Source of the DNA: Deroplatys truncata
Lineage: Eukaryota; Arthropoda; Insecta; Mantodea; Mantidae
Length of the DNA stretch: 64,000 nucleotides
Reading direction: 5' to 3'
NCBI GenBank assembly: GCA_030765065.1
Contig: CM060975.1
Location: 166,628,993 to 166,692,992, forward strand
Both the position numbers and the translations under genes were made by a program. The notes beneath the pieces were generated by a model. That model worked only from the letters and a program-made list of their open reading frames with translations. It had not been told where the DNA came from and did not search any database. Below, piece by piece: positions 10,251 through 23,134 of this stretch (the first letter of the stretch is position 1; the number at the start of each line of letters is the position of its first letter).

Positions 10251-12629
10251 AATAAAGTTACTTTATGATTGAGACTGACAATGTGAACCATTCAAGGAAT
10301 CCTTTAAAGGAATCTCCATACCTAGGTGTCTTATAGGACAACGTACTTCTCCCAAAGTACAGGATTAGATGGATCACCTTGGCATATCAAGTGAAAGAAA
10401 ATCTTACGAAACCTTAATAACATTGTGAATATCCCCTGTAAATCTTCGCCGCAAGATTGTGGAAAAATCTTCTTTAATTTATTTTCGTTCGCATTACAAC
10501 CTTAATAAATATTATAGGATGTTTTCCTGTTATTTTGGCCAAAGAGAGAAAATTTATTTGCTTTTCACTTTAATTATGTGAGCCACTCAAAGCGAGATTT
10601 TCGAGAGCAGTGTTCCATAAAAAGCTTAACGCCGAAGTTCTCAGTAATTGTGATCTCAGTGGCAATAATTAACCCGTCACGCAAGCTATAAAGCCGCACC
10701 CGTAACTGCCGATTCCGAAAAGTGATACTAACATTTTACATATTTTTATAATGACATTCATTGGATTGCTTTATTACAACAAGCACGACTTTAGAAGAAC
10801 ACGCTCTAAATCATGTTATCAGAAAAAACTGAATTTAATTATCCTTTCTCCTTGTGCGAATCACCGTAAATTTCACTGTTTAGCACAATCATGTATATTT
10901 ACGAGGAGTGGACGTATGCAGCATTTATTCATATTTTACATTTAATGCTGGGGGTACCAAACTTTTAAGCTTGTAATGATTGCAAATTGATTTAATATCG
11001 TCTCATTTCTAAGGCTTTCTATATGGCCTATGACCTTCTGGGATACCTAATTACACCAAGCGATGACTAGAACCATTTCTACATGGAGGCACCCATCTGG
11101 CGGAAGCCGTTGCCTCCGATGGTAGGGTGATGATGAGGATGGCGGTGGAATGAGAGGATCTAAAGCTTTTACCATGTATCCGAACCATTTGGGCCTTGGA
11201 GATACTTCATATGAGCAAGTCAGAGGTGAAGATGTGGATACAGCGAACTTAAAATCGCCATCGCAGAGGCGAAAATATTAATTATATGAGTGATGAATTT
11301 TACCCTGATTTCGGAACGGTTTGTTGATGATGGTGATTATAATAATGATAATAATCTATCTATTTTTGTTATATTATTATTGCTTTTCAAACTTAAGGTC
11401 GATTAACCCGATGAGCCATATTTGACAGCGAGTAGGTGAAATAGGCAAAATTATGCTCAAACGAGTAAGAGGTCAACTGAATATAAAGTTACTCGACATT
11501 CACCTTCTGAGGATAAGAATTAATGTCAAAGAAATTTCATCCAGGTAACACATTTCAACCGAGATTCAGACTTGAGAACTCTTGAATGTGAGGCAGACAT
11601 GCTAATTGGACACCATGGAAGTGAGCATGATAATTATTATTGCTTGGACTATTTCAAAATAAAAAAATTAATAACATAAAAATAGAGAACAATATTAAAG
11701 AATATTAATGCACTGGAGAAATACACTTCTGGTAACCGGGCTAAAGCACATTAAAGCTTGAAAAGCCCTCATTGCAGGGATCATGTCTAAGGCTATAATA
11801 GATATTTCTAAGCAAACTAAGATATCGAAGTAAATTAAGTACATAAAGGCTGTAAACATGCATATCAAGGCAAGATGGGAATAGATGTGTACCAAGCGAT
11901 CATGTTTTGTTTATGAACCTATGTCCAGAAACTCTCCGTTTACTCGCTAGAGCCTCCGAAACGGTAAGGAGAATGCTTATAAGTAAACAAACCGTAGCTA
12001 CATCAACTGCTACGTTTAGGACGGCAGTCCTTCACCATATCTACTGCCAACGGTAGTATTTACGCTATTATTCTCATTAATTGGTTCATACTCTACAGCA
12101 TTCAATTTTGTAGCTATGTGAAGTGAAATGAACAATGGCGGCTTTGTACACAAATGTAGACTGGGTACACCGAGGTGCTTCTCAACTACAGGGAAGGCCG
12201 AAGGAATACAAGAGATGCTTGCTGACTCCATCAACAACGTTATCCCAAATGGCGTCACCCAGCCCACACCACGTTTCCAAAATTGAAGTGGTTTTAAAGT
12301 GAAACAGGCAGCTTACGTCTGAACAAACACTCCTGTGCACGTTGTCGGACACGCCGTACTCCAGAGTTTCGATATCATATTACCGGCGATGCACAAAATA
12401 TATCGAAGCTGGGGCAATCTTTCAGGACATATTCAGTAGTTGATTAACATGTTGTTTTGTTTACTTGTAAGATTTTAGTCTTCTCTTATACTTTTTTCTG
12501 TCTTTTGTGATTCGCACTAAGTTCTCCTCCATACTTGAGATGTACACAAGGCGTTGCTGGACATTGTTAATTAACAAAATATGACCACATGGTACCCATA
12601 TATCTACCACTAGCCTTGTAACTACAGAG
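10251..12629. other. No feature seen
   Basis: Unassigned AT-rich DNA. ORFs up to 83 aa (12016-12267 minus) show no domain, signal peptide or splice context I can defend. Confidence 0.45.
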
Positions 12630-12980
12630 TGGACCATTTAATTTGCGAGTTCAATATCTCCAAAACTAAGCGTTGTAGAAAGAAATGTATTGAATAAAAG
12701 TTGCTTGATATTATGGGGAGAAAGTAAATGCCATTAGTAGTGTTTTATTTGGAGTTTATTGCAATGGTCATTTTAGGGTAAATTTAAATTCACCCTAATT
12801 GTAGGTTCCCATTTAAAAAAATTAAAGTGATCCTAAAATTACCATCATAACATCCTGCAAACAAAACACGACTAATGGTATTTGCATTACACCACAATAT
12901 GAAGCAATTTTTATTAAAGACATTTATTTCTACAACGCTTAGCTCTACAGATGTTGTACAATCTCAAATTAAGTGGTCCA
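12630..12980. mobile_element. MITE-like element with ~150-bp terminal inverted repeats
   Basis: The outer ends read TGGACCATTTAATTTG on the left and, reverse-complemented, TGGACCACTTAATTTG on the right. The match continues inward with indels over about 150 bp: CTAAGCGTTGTAGAAA, AATAAAAGTTGCTTGATATT against AATAAAAATTGCTTCATATT, then CCATTAGTAGTGTTTT against CCATTAGTCGTGTTTT. Only about 40 bp separate the arms. Nothing is coded. The target duplication is not clear and the superfamily cannot be assigned. Confidence 0.75.
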
Positions 12981-15900
12981 TCCTTTATATTTATTTATCC
13001 ACTTTATATCAAAATAAATGAAGGTGTTACCAACAACAGACTTCGCTGGAAACACATATAGACAGACTACCACCACAAAAATGATCAATCTTCTTTTAAA
13101 GCGAGACTGGAAAGTAACAGAAAAAAGAGAGAAAAAAAACTTTAACAATTTGTCTGTATTTGACACCAGTAAGGCTGGGAAGAGTTGTTAAAACAGTAAT
13201 TTAAATCAGAATGTTGAGCATGTTTGAGTCAAATTCAAATACTGGCCACAATGTAGTTTTATTGGAGTCTACTCTATAAATGCATATAGAACTAGCCATC
13301 TGTATACTACAGAATCTGTGTACAATAGGTATGTATTAGAAAGGAAGGGCAGAGGACAGACCGCAAATGGTAATATTTGGCTGAGAAATATGATTATGTT
13401 CGAAATGTGTAAAAATAAAAATATTAAAAGTTCACGCCTGTGATATAGTGCCTGTGTAAGTAAGACAGACGGGTAGGTAGAATGATTGATCTGAGCATAG
13501 AAATGCATATTAACGTCAAAGAGAAGGAGGCGAAAACCACCCATCCCCAAATACAACACACGTGTTAAGCTGTGTCATTGATTCTTAAGTTGTGTCTTAT
13601 GATTCTTCGCTTGAAATACTGAACAGGTATAATGCTATCAGCATATGTTAATGTGTTATATAGTAGGCAATATGATACGTAATAGAGAGAGAATATTGCC
13701 TTAATACACTATCGAATTTGCGTATTTCTTTTGCAAATATTTCGTGGAAAGGTTCACGTTATATTAGTATTTAAGGAGTAGTAAAGCACATATGAGCATT
13801 GTTTTATATACAGTAAATGCATTAAGTGTAAACACACCTGTACCTAAGTGCATAATAATCCTGGCTTTACACCGAACATGTTACCTATACACCTTTCTAG
13901 CGAAACCCAGAAAGATGAACGGAGGAGAGCGTTATGTAAACGTTTTCCGACTACAACGTTTTAATGTTACAAAAACAAGTGAGTACAGAATTAAAAACAC
14001 TATCATCAGTAGATTTACTTCGTGGTGTCCAGAGAGGAACTAAATAAGGCATTTTCTTCTTAGACAAACGTGTTTTACAGGTTTACATGCCTGTGTGTAT
14101 ACCAGTGAAGATTGTGCGGAGTGTAGGGCTAGCAACGGAAAGAAACAGAGTAATTTGTTCCTTTAAACGGTCATCTTAGGATATAAAAATAAAACAAGAT
14201 TGCTGGTACGGTTAAAAAACTTGCTACCTACGAACTCTTCGTTATAATTTTCTATGGATATAGATTTATAATAAGTTTAGTATAAATAAATAGCTAAACT
14301 CAAATCATGTAGGAGATTTAGAAGTTGTGTGTTCGTGGTTCATCTGTTGCCTTCCCTGTAGATCAATTATATTTATGTGCTCAAACATGACAAAATGTTA
14401 ATATGATGAGCAGGCATATACGGCCGTGTGAATGGTAAGGATTTGAAACTGCACGGTGTCTGCAGTTTATTACCTAGTTGCTGAGAAAGGACCTGTAGCA
14501 CTACAAACTACGCTATAAAAGGACCGAGAGTAGTTGATAAAATTTCAGTAATTGTCACATGGAATTTGGATTTGGCTGTAGTGACTCTCAAAAACGCGTT
14601 GAAAGGTTCTATGAGCAAAACTTTTATGTTTACATTCAAAGTGTTTCTGTAAACCAATGTGCTATATAATTCTTTCATAAATTGTTTATGACTCAAACTA
14701 CTAATTTTTAGTCTTGTATTCAGAAGAGAGAACATGTGGCAGATGTAATACGAAACTTTTTTAATACAAAACAAATCTTCAAGGTATACAACATCAAGTG
14801 AAATAGGTTCGTATTGTGTGTGTGTGATCTTATTGCCTTTATTTATTTTGTTGCCTCCACATATTGGAAGCAGCTAGTGCAAAAATTATATTTATTATGA
14901 ACTCTCTCACAATTTAAATATCTATCATTTTAGACGAATGAGCTTGGGAGGATCTACAAATTCGCCTGAGATTAATCCTTTTTTAATTTCTATTTGCATT
15001 ATACAATCGGGCGAGGACCAGCTTAAAAGACTACAATTTTGCATAAATCCTTTGTAGTTTTAACTGAGTAAGCATTTAAAGTCACTATGCTTCATCGACG
15101 TGTAGCATATCCTGTGAAACATTTGGGCAACGCCCTGAGGGAAGCTTGCGAGCGTAGAAACATTAAGAAGACTTTGAACAAAGCTAAGGATTGACAATTT
15201 CGAACATTTAATGTGTTACTGTAACATGTATTTAAGGCGACTCATTAGTAATATCAGTAAATTTTCTCCTTTTAATAATAACTCAGAAGCTAGACTATTT
15301 TAGATAATATATTATTTTAGGGGAAGCTGATGAACTTTCTCCCTCCAACTTTCCATTACTCTTGATATACAAAGATGAATTTATGTCTTCCATAGCTTTA
15401 AACAATACGAAATCTCTTCCTTTTCTGGGAGAAGTAAGTGCAGAAATCGAAGTGTTTAAATCAGGGCAATTTACGTTTGACGTTCTCTTACTGAAGAGTA
15501 TTCCAAAATAGAACTGTGTCATTATAACAGACATTTTCTATCAGTTTAAAGATTTATGCATGGTATGTAAACGAAACCTTTATAATATATTTTGACAGAA
15601 GAGAAAGTTTTGCATTTTGCTGAACAATTTGTATACCATTTGAAGTGTGATGTAGTGCATACAATTAATATTATTAGTAGCGGTGTATAGAAATATAGCT
15701 AAACCTGAATATAATTGATAATGTTTTCATGGGTGATTAGTCAACAATATCTTCTTTGGTTGTAAAGACTCCTAGGCCTTTTCACACCAATATTAAACTA
15801 AGTTTTATGTACCTTTCGAGACAGAAATATTGGCATTGCACGCTGAAAGTAGTGTAAGTTACGTGGTATAAGTTTTATGAACAGTAAACTAGAGTTTATG

Positions 15901-16890
15901 CCACCGAGACATCAGATTAGTTATTTTTTACTTAATTTCAAGTTTTTAATTAAAATATTGTTAATTACAGTTAATGAAACATTCGCAAATAGTTCTGCTA
16001 CAGTAGTGTCACTGCCATCCTAAGGCACAATAATGACAGCTTCAAAAGCTATAAAAAGTAAATGGTATGTTATATATAAGTATACTCAAAGAAAGAAAAT
16101 TAATGGGTCGCTTAAAATTTATAAAGACTCCCACAGGTGATACAGCTCACTTCGCTACTGAAATAACGAAGTACTACCGTCTTTATCATGACATGCTGCG
16201 AAGAAGTTGATTGCATTCGACAGAAAGAAATAAATAGGATTTAATTATGTTCATTATCATTAGAAGTGAATACAAACATTATCGCACTGGATTGCAAATA
16301 TATTCATGGAGTGCTAGTAGTTGCTTCGCAAATATTTTCCTCGGTAGTACAGTGCTAATATTCCTGCTTGTCACGTGAAAGACCGAGATTCTGTTGGCCG
16401 CTGGGAAACATGATGTTAATCTACTTTAATAAGCATTAAATGTGTTGAACGTATTCGTAGTCATTTCAAAACTGGATGAATATTATAAACCCTCTTTTAT
16501 TTTACATCATTAGACGTATTTAAACATCTCAGAATTTGCGTTTGGAATCGCCTGGTGCACCACTTATAATCTTTTCTCAAATTATAACAACATTGTCAAT
16601 AAAAGCGTCTCAAATATTAGGGAATATCATAGGTTTATGAAAGTTAAAGCCGAGAAGCAGCACCGTCTTATGGCAAATTCATTTTAGTAACAAAATAGAA
16701 TTATGTCTATTTAAACGCAACCTGAATTAAAAAGTGGGCAATGTATTAGTTTAACTCATTTTGGGGGGAGATATCTGCTCAATATTATTTGCGGAAAGAT
16801 AAACTGTACTTTAGTTTTAAAGACACATGAAGCTTAATAAAAGGCTACTTATTTTTGGCAGATTAAAGTACATGTGTCTTGAAAAATCAA
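12981..16890. other. No feature seen
   Basis: About 3.9 kb of AT-rich sequence. All ORFs are under 100 aa and lack recognisable motifs. A GT run occurs near 14815. Confidence 0.45.
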
Positions 16891-16894
16891 CTAT

Positions 16895-17020
16895 AATATT
16901 GTTAAAAGGAGAAAACCCTCACTATTAAGGAGATATGAAGCAGGTGTCGGATGAAACATAGGCAGACGCTTTAACCACTCAGTCACAAAATCAGAAACGA
17001 TGTTTCGATCAACGCGCATG
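16895..17020 (-). repeat. tRNA-derived SINE head fragment
   Basis: On the minus strand the stretch TGACTGAGTGGTTAAAGCG followed by TCTGCCTATGTTTCATCCGA strongly resembles the 5' half (A box) of a tRNA-Leu/Ser. No proper anticodon arm or T arm follows, so this is a SINE or tRNA relic and not a gene. Confidence 0.5.
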
Positions 17021-18414
17021 CGTATCTTGAAAGGAATGTTACCATGAACAGGATGCCTTGAAAGCAGCTCCAAGTTTCCTTCAATTCATTTTTTCACTTT
17101 GTACAAACAGCGTCGTATGAGATGCGGAACCCTCCTTCAGCAATCAGGTCACAATCGGGACAGGGTGAATATTCGAAATTTAGACCTCCGAAATGTCTAG
17201 AATAGAATATTCTGGAAAGGGGTGACTATTACTACTGATGAATCAGCCGCCCTTAGATTTTCCTATCTGTGCAACTGCAGTTTCTAGTCTTGCATGAAAA
17301 TATCACCCCCTTTCCCAAAACAATATGTTCGTCTGCAGTTACAATTCTTGCAACAGGTTTAGTTCCTAACTAGCCTTAATAACGTTATATATATGTGAAG
17401 AAGCCATATAATGTTAAGAAAAACAAGATTGGATAAATGTGAATTACGAAGTCACTAATGGAGTACGCGCGAGTGGAGCAAAATGAAGAACCAGTCAGCT
17501 CAAGCACCTGGAGGGCAAAGTGCAATAATTGCAAGCATAACGGCATTTGAGCAATGGCTAAACGACGATATTTATTCAAATAGTAATTGTTTCACAAACA
17601 AATCTGATTAAACATTATTTAGAAGCTGTCCGGTTGGTATACTCCTCTTTCCCCTACATTACTTAAGAGACATATGTTCCAGACCAATTGCTGCACAAGT
17701 GGTGGGAACATGGGTTATTACGTCTTCTCTACGAATCACTATTTTTGCATCCTTATCATGCTCCAGGAAACCCGGATTGGCGGTGGTGGGTTGTACCGAC
17801 AGCAGCGCCAACATCTAGTAGGTGGCCTCCCGGGGGAGTGAGATAAGTCATTGCACTTATACACTGTGCCAAGGCAACTGTATTTTTAGGTTTTCAGCTC
17901 TGCGCGGCCAAACGACATATGCTACATTCACGGCACTTTTCGGCCATTGTCAAAATTATCACAAATTACGCTTTCCGTGAGTAACTTTCAAAATTTCAAC
18001 CTCGTGTTGCGGATAGTATTAAAAAATCGTCCGGAAAGGAAATTTGTCGGCGTTGATTTGAAATACATTTCATTGCTTTGTTTAAATGGTAAATTTAGCG
18101 AGACAGAAAAGAAACAAAATTCATGCGATTCTTTGTATTGTACATGTTATTCAAAAGTGTTTTTCAATGGAGAGATAAAGTTGCTTTATTATATTAGTCA
18201 TTATGTATAGCTAGTTAAACTTAATGAATTATAAATTTTACGAGCCCAAAGCTTTCATGTAACACAGGAAAAATAAATAACATAATGGTCTTTACTCCAA
18301 AAGTGAAGGAAATCTAAAATTAAAGGTTTTTCTTTTGGGTCGGGGTGTGCATTCAGAATTAGAATTTGTGGTTATGTTAGAGATAAAATGTTTAATACTC
18401 ATAACAATGGGAGG
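17021..18414. other. No feature seen
   Basis: Unassigned. A short GC-richer patch lies at 17770-17880. The 87-aa ORF at 17947-18210 has no domain pattern. Confidence 0.4.
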
Positions 18415-18995
18415 AACTCGGCAGAAACCGAGTGGGATAGCTCAGTGGTAATGTCTGTGGCCCGTATTCGGTAGGTCCCGACTTCGATCACAGGCGATCG
18501 CCCACGCTGATCCATAGGTTTTTTCGAGGGGTTTCCCGAATCGCCAGCCGAATGCTGGAGAGATTTGTTTCATCCCCCGAATCTCCTGTCTCTCCGTTTC
18601 GTTCCATTTATCATTTAATTCATCTTTCACCTCGTTTGGTCTATTTCAGGGTTGAAAGTGTCCGTGATAGTATTTTGGTGCAACTTGGCAGAGAAACTAT
18701 TGGAACTTTCCCCGTCCTGGGCTTCGGCTCGTTGCCGGGATATAAGGGCCGCCCCTTGGGGGGGTAGTGCTGGACTCTGTGAGGGTGGAGTTCCCGATGC
18801 CGACGCCGGGGCGTTATATCTGGAAACCGTAGGGAACCTGTTATTGCTGTGCCGGCATTCCTGGTTCCGGGCGCCCGGTGTCTCCCTTCACCGCAAGCCT
18901 CACTCCCGGGCGTCTCCTCGAGGAGTGTTGGAACGATATCCTCATTCTGATCGGTGCCAATCCCCTCCGCTCCATAATCCAATCCAACTCAGCAG
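18415..18995 (+). mobile_element. tRNA-derived SINE, subfamily I
   Basis: The head reads GGGATAGCTCAGTGGTAATG (A box) and CTGTGGCCCGTATTCGGTAG, with a degenerate B box near 18480. The body contains TTTTTTCGAGGGGTTTCCCG, CCGAATGCTGGAG, TTTCATCCCCCGAATC and a GC-rich 3' half. The 46480-47045 element matches the body and 3' half on the opposite strand, and the 3407-3898 element matches the head. The ORFs of 113 and 119 aa across it come from the SINE's GC content and are not genes. Confidence 0.75.
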
Positions 18996-19559
18996 AATAA
19001 AATACTTGTAGTAGCTATACATTTTTAGTGTTTACAAAATATTTATAGCTATAATATGTAATTTTTAGTAAATTCTGAGTTTACTAAATATTGTTACAAA
19101 TCAATAGTAAAGTGAATTATTATGATTGTGCAAATATAGCTGTAATTTCGAGATGCTAGACTGGGAAGACGAAAATAAACACTGAGTTTATTGTTCAATT
19201 AACAGAACATTTGCTTGGTAATAGACAGCCGTTTCTTTCAGAAAAATATATAAATTATTTCTATCTGAGCGTCCTTAAAACGAATTACCTACCTATGTGT
19301 TCACTGGAGAAACAGCAAAAAAATACTACTGAGAGATAAAAAGGGCTGGGAAGTAGGTACATCAAGTTGAGGATTAATTCACTGAGTACTGCACAAGTTG
19401 GTGCTGTTCTTGTATTTATTACTCTGAAACTGTGTATAAATTCTCTTATTCATATTTCACTTAATATTTGGTTATTTCAATATATGTATCTATTTCCATA
19501 TTCCCCAAATATCTGTGTATTCTATCGGTAATAAATGAATACTTTCATAAAATAAAAAG
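18996..19559. other. No feature seen
   Basis: AT-rich, no ORF of note. Confidence 0.45.
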
Positions 19560-20375
19560 TTAATGCTCTATATTCACACGATTTTTCTACCTGTTATCGT
19601 TTATTTTTAAAAAAACCTTCCACAAATTATTCATACGAAAGCTTATTTTTCTACCTTATTCATGTTCATTGTAATAAACCTTAGCAGAAATACTTTCATT
19701 AAACATTTCGTTGTAAGTACAACAGGTTTGAGAAAACCAAATAATCAAATGTTTAAAAGCGAGCCGCTATATGCTGGACTAGAAATTTCACACTCTTTCT
19801 AGGACAAATATAAATAACTGCAATGACATGACTTTCTCTACCCTCTATCGTTTAATAGTAGCTGTACAAATTATTCTTACGAAAGTTTATTTTTCTATCT
19901 AATTCATTTCATTTGAGATAAAAATTTGCAGAAATGGCGACATTACATATTTTCGTAATAGGTACAAAGAGAACAACGATAGTCAAATGTTTAAAAACTG
20001 GACGCTATACACTGGCCTTAAAATTCCATACTGTTTCCATGCAACTGTGAAAAACAACAGAAAATCAACAGGACTTAAAAACAATGGCAAAGTATTGAAA
20101 ATTCTAGCCATTAGTAACTGATATTTCGGAAATGCCTTGTGCTGCAAAAAAAGTTATTTGGAATAAATTGTGTATTTTAAAGAAATTTCATCTTTTGTGC
20201 AGTACAATTTCTTCTATACTTGATATTTACCAGCTATATGCAAAATCCTTTCCGAAAGAAGATTTCACGGGTTCTTCTTAAAGATTTCAAGATATACATT
20301 TTATTCGTAATTTATTTTTATGGTATTTTAATAAAAAAATTTAGATCCATTTTTGAGAAAATAAAAAGCTTCCTA
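19560..20375 (-). repeat. Dispersed repeat family D1, copy 2
   Basis: Read on the minus strand it follows the 40480-40900 copy closely, with the same CAAAAATG..., GTACTGCACAAAA, TATGGAATTTTAAGGC and AAACATTTGACTATCG landmarks. A block of about 270 bp is duplicated in tandem (about 19570-19830 and 19850-20080). Confidence 0.7.
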
Positions 20376-20529
20376 AAACCTTCTTTCTAAAGGGAAGTTT
20401 GCGGTGGAGAATTTTGTTGTAAATCTTAGTGCCTCATCCTTGTAAACTTTGTAAGTTATTTTTTCTTTTAAATTGAGATACATTTTCATAGCACATTTAT
20501 GCATTTTATTGTAGGTATAAGAAAAATGA

Positions 20530-20960
20530 ATTAGGCTATGCCGATTATCTGCGATTATTCCGTGAGGGATATTATTCCGTCTCGTCTCATACCCTTTGGC
20601 CACGCTCTCACGGTTGAGTTTGGAGGGCGGTTTACCTTTCGAAGTTGGCCATTCTGCTTAATGGGCTGTTGGTTTTTCTCTGGCTGGGTTTGGCTGTTAG
20701 TGAAGGAATCGCTCTTAGTTTGGTTGAGCTTTCGCTGTTTAAGCGAGGCATTTTTTCGAATACCCAAGAAGGTATGCGATGAGACTTCGCGATTTCGCAC
20801 GAGAGAGAAACGTGTGGCCCGATGGCCGACTCAGTTGGATTGGTTGGAACCTGCTTTTGGGATTTTGCTCTGATTGGAAGATGAGACGACTTCGGTCATA
20901 CTACAGAAACAATATTAAGCAGCCTTCCTTCAAGGTGAGGGTATGTAAGGCTCCCATTTT
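20530..20960 (+). other. Unclassified GC-richer island
   Basis: Compositionally distinct from its AT-rich surroundings. It holds overlapping ORFs of 111 aa (20538-20873) and 67 aa, none with a recognisable domain. It ends near a good donor-like AAGGTGAGG at 20932. It could be a first exon, an LTR fragment or an old repeat; the sequence does not decide. Confidence 0.3.
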
Positions 20961-22080
20961 TATACTGTATTTCCAGGAGTAATTAATTCATTTCTGTAGT
21001 ACCTAGTCCGGTATATGAGAATCAGTCCGACTCACTATACACGTAACAGACATGCTTATCCATAATTATTTTCTTGTATACCACAAATAGATATATGTTA
21101 TACTACAAATTAACACTGTAGATAATATATTTAAAACATTTATTAAAATTATTCACACCTGTGTTCATTATAACCAAAGTTATACACATGCATCCCACCC
21201 AAGGCATTATGGGAACATGTTTGCCCTGCCAACATAGTTCGGGACTGAGGGCCCTAAGCCTCAAAGCGTAACCGGGGAAGTCTTTTATAAATAGAGGACA
21301 GGGCGTAGCCGTAGGATCTATGAAGCTAAATCCCTACATCACTTTCGTAGCGTTTTCAAATGTTGGCATCATAGATTTACCGACCTTTAGCCGATTACTT
21401 CTGCAGCCTTTCACCAGCTTCCGTTTCAAAATGGAGTCAGCTTCTCCTATATAAATTTTGTTGCTAAAAGAGGTGGATGGTTGAGTGGGTTAGACGATTT
21501 CGTTTGGGCAACATCTAGTGCATAAATTGTTTCATTTTAATTCAGATTATTGTACATGCGTTCTGTTCTCGATTTCGTAAATATTATTAGTTTTGGTAAA
21601 AAAAAGAAATTATTCATGTCTTGAAGGACAAATTTTTCTAAGTCCCATAAGGCACAACGCCTTGTTTACACCATAAGCAATATAGTTGTGTAGCCGCTGT
21701 AGGAAGTTGTACGCTTTACTAAACAAGCTACCTTCCCTGTGTATTTTCTGTAGAGCTGTGACAAACCGCAGGGTACTTCTGTGGTTTAGACCGCAGATAC
21801 GCTTCTCGCATGCAACAAACACATTTTTTTTCTTCTGTTACTAATGTTTAATCAACACATAGTGACTACTTATTTTCAATATACTGCATTTCATACACGG
21901 CATTTGGTAAAGTTCATAATAGAATCGTTACTACAATGCAAAATACGTGCTTCATAATTTCATCATTGTCCCATATCTGTATGTTGTTGGATATACATAT
22001 AAGGGACGGTCTAGGTGTGTTGTGGCATTTTCGATACATTAAACAATGCCGTGACAATATTTTGATTCCTTCTGTGGGGT
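20961..22080. other. No feature seen, apart from a TATA-like box
   Basis: Unassigned sequence upstream of the transposase relic. TTTATAAATAGAGG occurs near 21282 in GC-richer surroundings and could be a core promoter, but no ORF follows. Confidence 0.35.
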
Positions 22081-22081
22081 C

Positions 22082-22311
22082 ATAGGATATCCCCATGCAA
22101 TTGTTCAACTGGTACAGGATAATCATCCTCTCCACATATGTCCAAAGGTTTCAAATTGGTTCTCGGAGCGGCAGGATATCAGAGTCATAGACTGGCCTCC
22201 CTATTCAACAGATCTGAAGCCTAATGAAAATGTGTGGACTGAAGTGAAAAAGGAGTCGCGCTCGAATTTCCCTGTAGATTGGCAAGTAGGAACAAAAAGC
22301 CGGTTCTGGAC
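22082..22311 (+). pseudogene. Tc1-like transposase, upstream part (split by the giant inverted repeat)
   Basis: The frame reads VQDNHPLHICPKVSNWFSER and then VIDWPPYSTDLKPNENVWTE. These are the second catalytic Asp (codon 22118-22120, in QDN) and the third catalytic Glu (codon 22226-22228, in NEN) of a Tc1/mariner-superfamily DDE transposase. I count 35 residues between them, so DD35E-like. Stops further 5' (in 22040-22060) and missing N-terminal domains make it a pseudogene. The frame continues as NFPVDWQVGTKSRFW and then runs into the inverted repeat at 22312. The missing C-terminus lies 17.1 kb downstream at 39445-39604 on the same strand. Confidence 0.85.
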
Positions 22312-22314
22312 CAC

Positions 22315-22530
22315 GGAGAGATGCCGACAAGCGATAAGCTTCTTTGTTCTACGCCGACAAGCCCGCCGGTTCCCTTTGAGGTCTCACATGCCGCCAGGTC
22401 TCGTGTCGCCAGGCCCCGCCCCCTCTCGCTTTGTGTGCTTACCTAATGCCGACAGTGTCTGTGCCGACAGGTCCTACCCCCTCCCCCATGCGTTCTACTG
22501 TGCCGTCCTGACTTGAGGGAATTGTTTTCT
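22315..22530 (+). repeat. Subterminal GC-rich repeats, left end
   Basis: Degenerate repeats built on GCCGACAAG or GCCGACAGG followed by C-rich tracts (CCCCGCCCCCTC or CCTACCCCCTCCCCC) recur here: ATGCCGACAAGCG, ACGCCGACAAGCC, ATGCCGCCAGG, GTCGCCAGGCCCCGCCCCC, ATGCCGACAG and GTGCCGACAGGTCC. The composition is far from the AT-rich interior. Such subterminal arrays are often transposase-binding sites, which is an inference here. Confidence 0.7.
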
Positions 22531-22699
22531 CGAGGCCTACCGCCCCTCGGCATATTAATTAGGTAATGTTCGTCAATCATTTTTTATGACTACTAATGCC
22601 TGCACATTGCATCCTCGAGCAATTAAGTATTTTTTTGATTAATTAATTGTATATGAATTGACCCAAGCGTGAGTGTTAGCGTGTATAAGTAGCGCGCTC

Positions 22700-23058
22700 A
22701 CGGAACAACCCGCCATGTTACGAAATAAACCCTGCAACCTACTTCTGACTGAGGAAAGCGGTTGTCCATTAGCTGACAATGTTAGACGCTTTCACCACAT
22801 TAATAGACTTTTAAGTTTGCATTCCGGATCTGTTTACGTACATTAGCGAACAACAGCCCGGCATGTAATGAAAACCAGCAACCTACTTCTGCCTGGTGGT
22901 AACAGTGACCTCCATTAGCTGACAACGTTAGACGCTTTCACCACATTGGCGAATAACAGCCCGGCATGTAATGAAAAAACCCGCAACCTACTTCTGCCTG
23001 ATGGTAACGGTGACCTCCATTAGCTGACAACGTTAGACGCTTTCACCACATTAGCGAA
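22700..23058 (+). repeat. Three ~100-bp direct repeats upstream of the arm promoter, left arm
   Basis: Units at about 22702-22803, 22850-22948 and 22952-23056 share CAACCTACTTCTG, CCATTAGCTGACAA and GTTAGACGCTTTCACCACAT. The last two are closest. They end about 70 bp before the TATA box of the inward-reading gene. The mirror set is at about 38670-39030. They may act as an enhancer or a protein-binding array, or may only be expansion products. Confidence 0.8.
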
Positions 23059-23126
23059 CAATGTCAGTAATTGTTTTCCTAAGTGCTCTGCACAACTCTC
23101 ACCACTTCAGCTTTTAGCGAGGAAAT

Positions 23127-23134
23127 TATATAAA
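23127..23134 (+). promoter_or_regulatory. TATA box of the inward-reading gene, left arm
   Basis: TATATAAA followed by AGCAGCAGC, about 100 bp upstream of the ATG at 23236. It is conserved in the right arm (38604-38597, minus strand). Confidence 0.65.

Noticed and set aside
18641-19011. ORFs of 113 and 119 aa on opposite strands
   Set aside because: They lie within a tRNA-derived SINE and arise from its GC-rich body.
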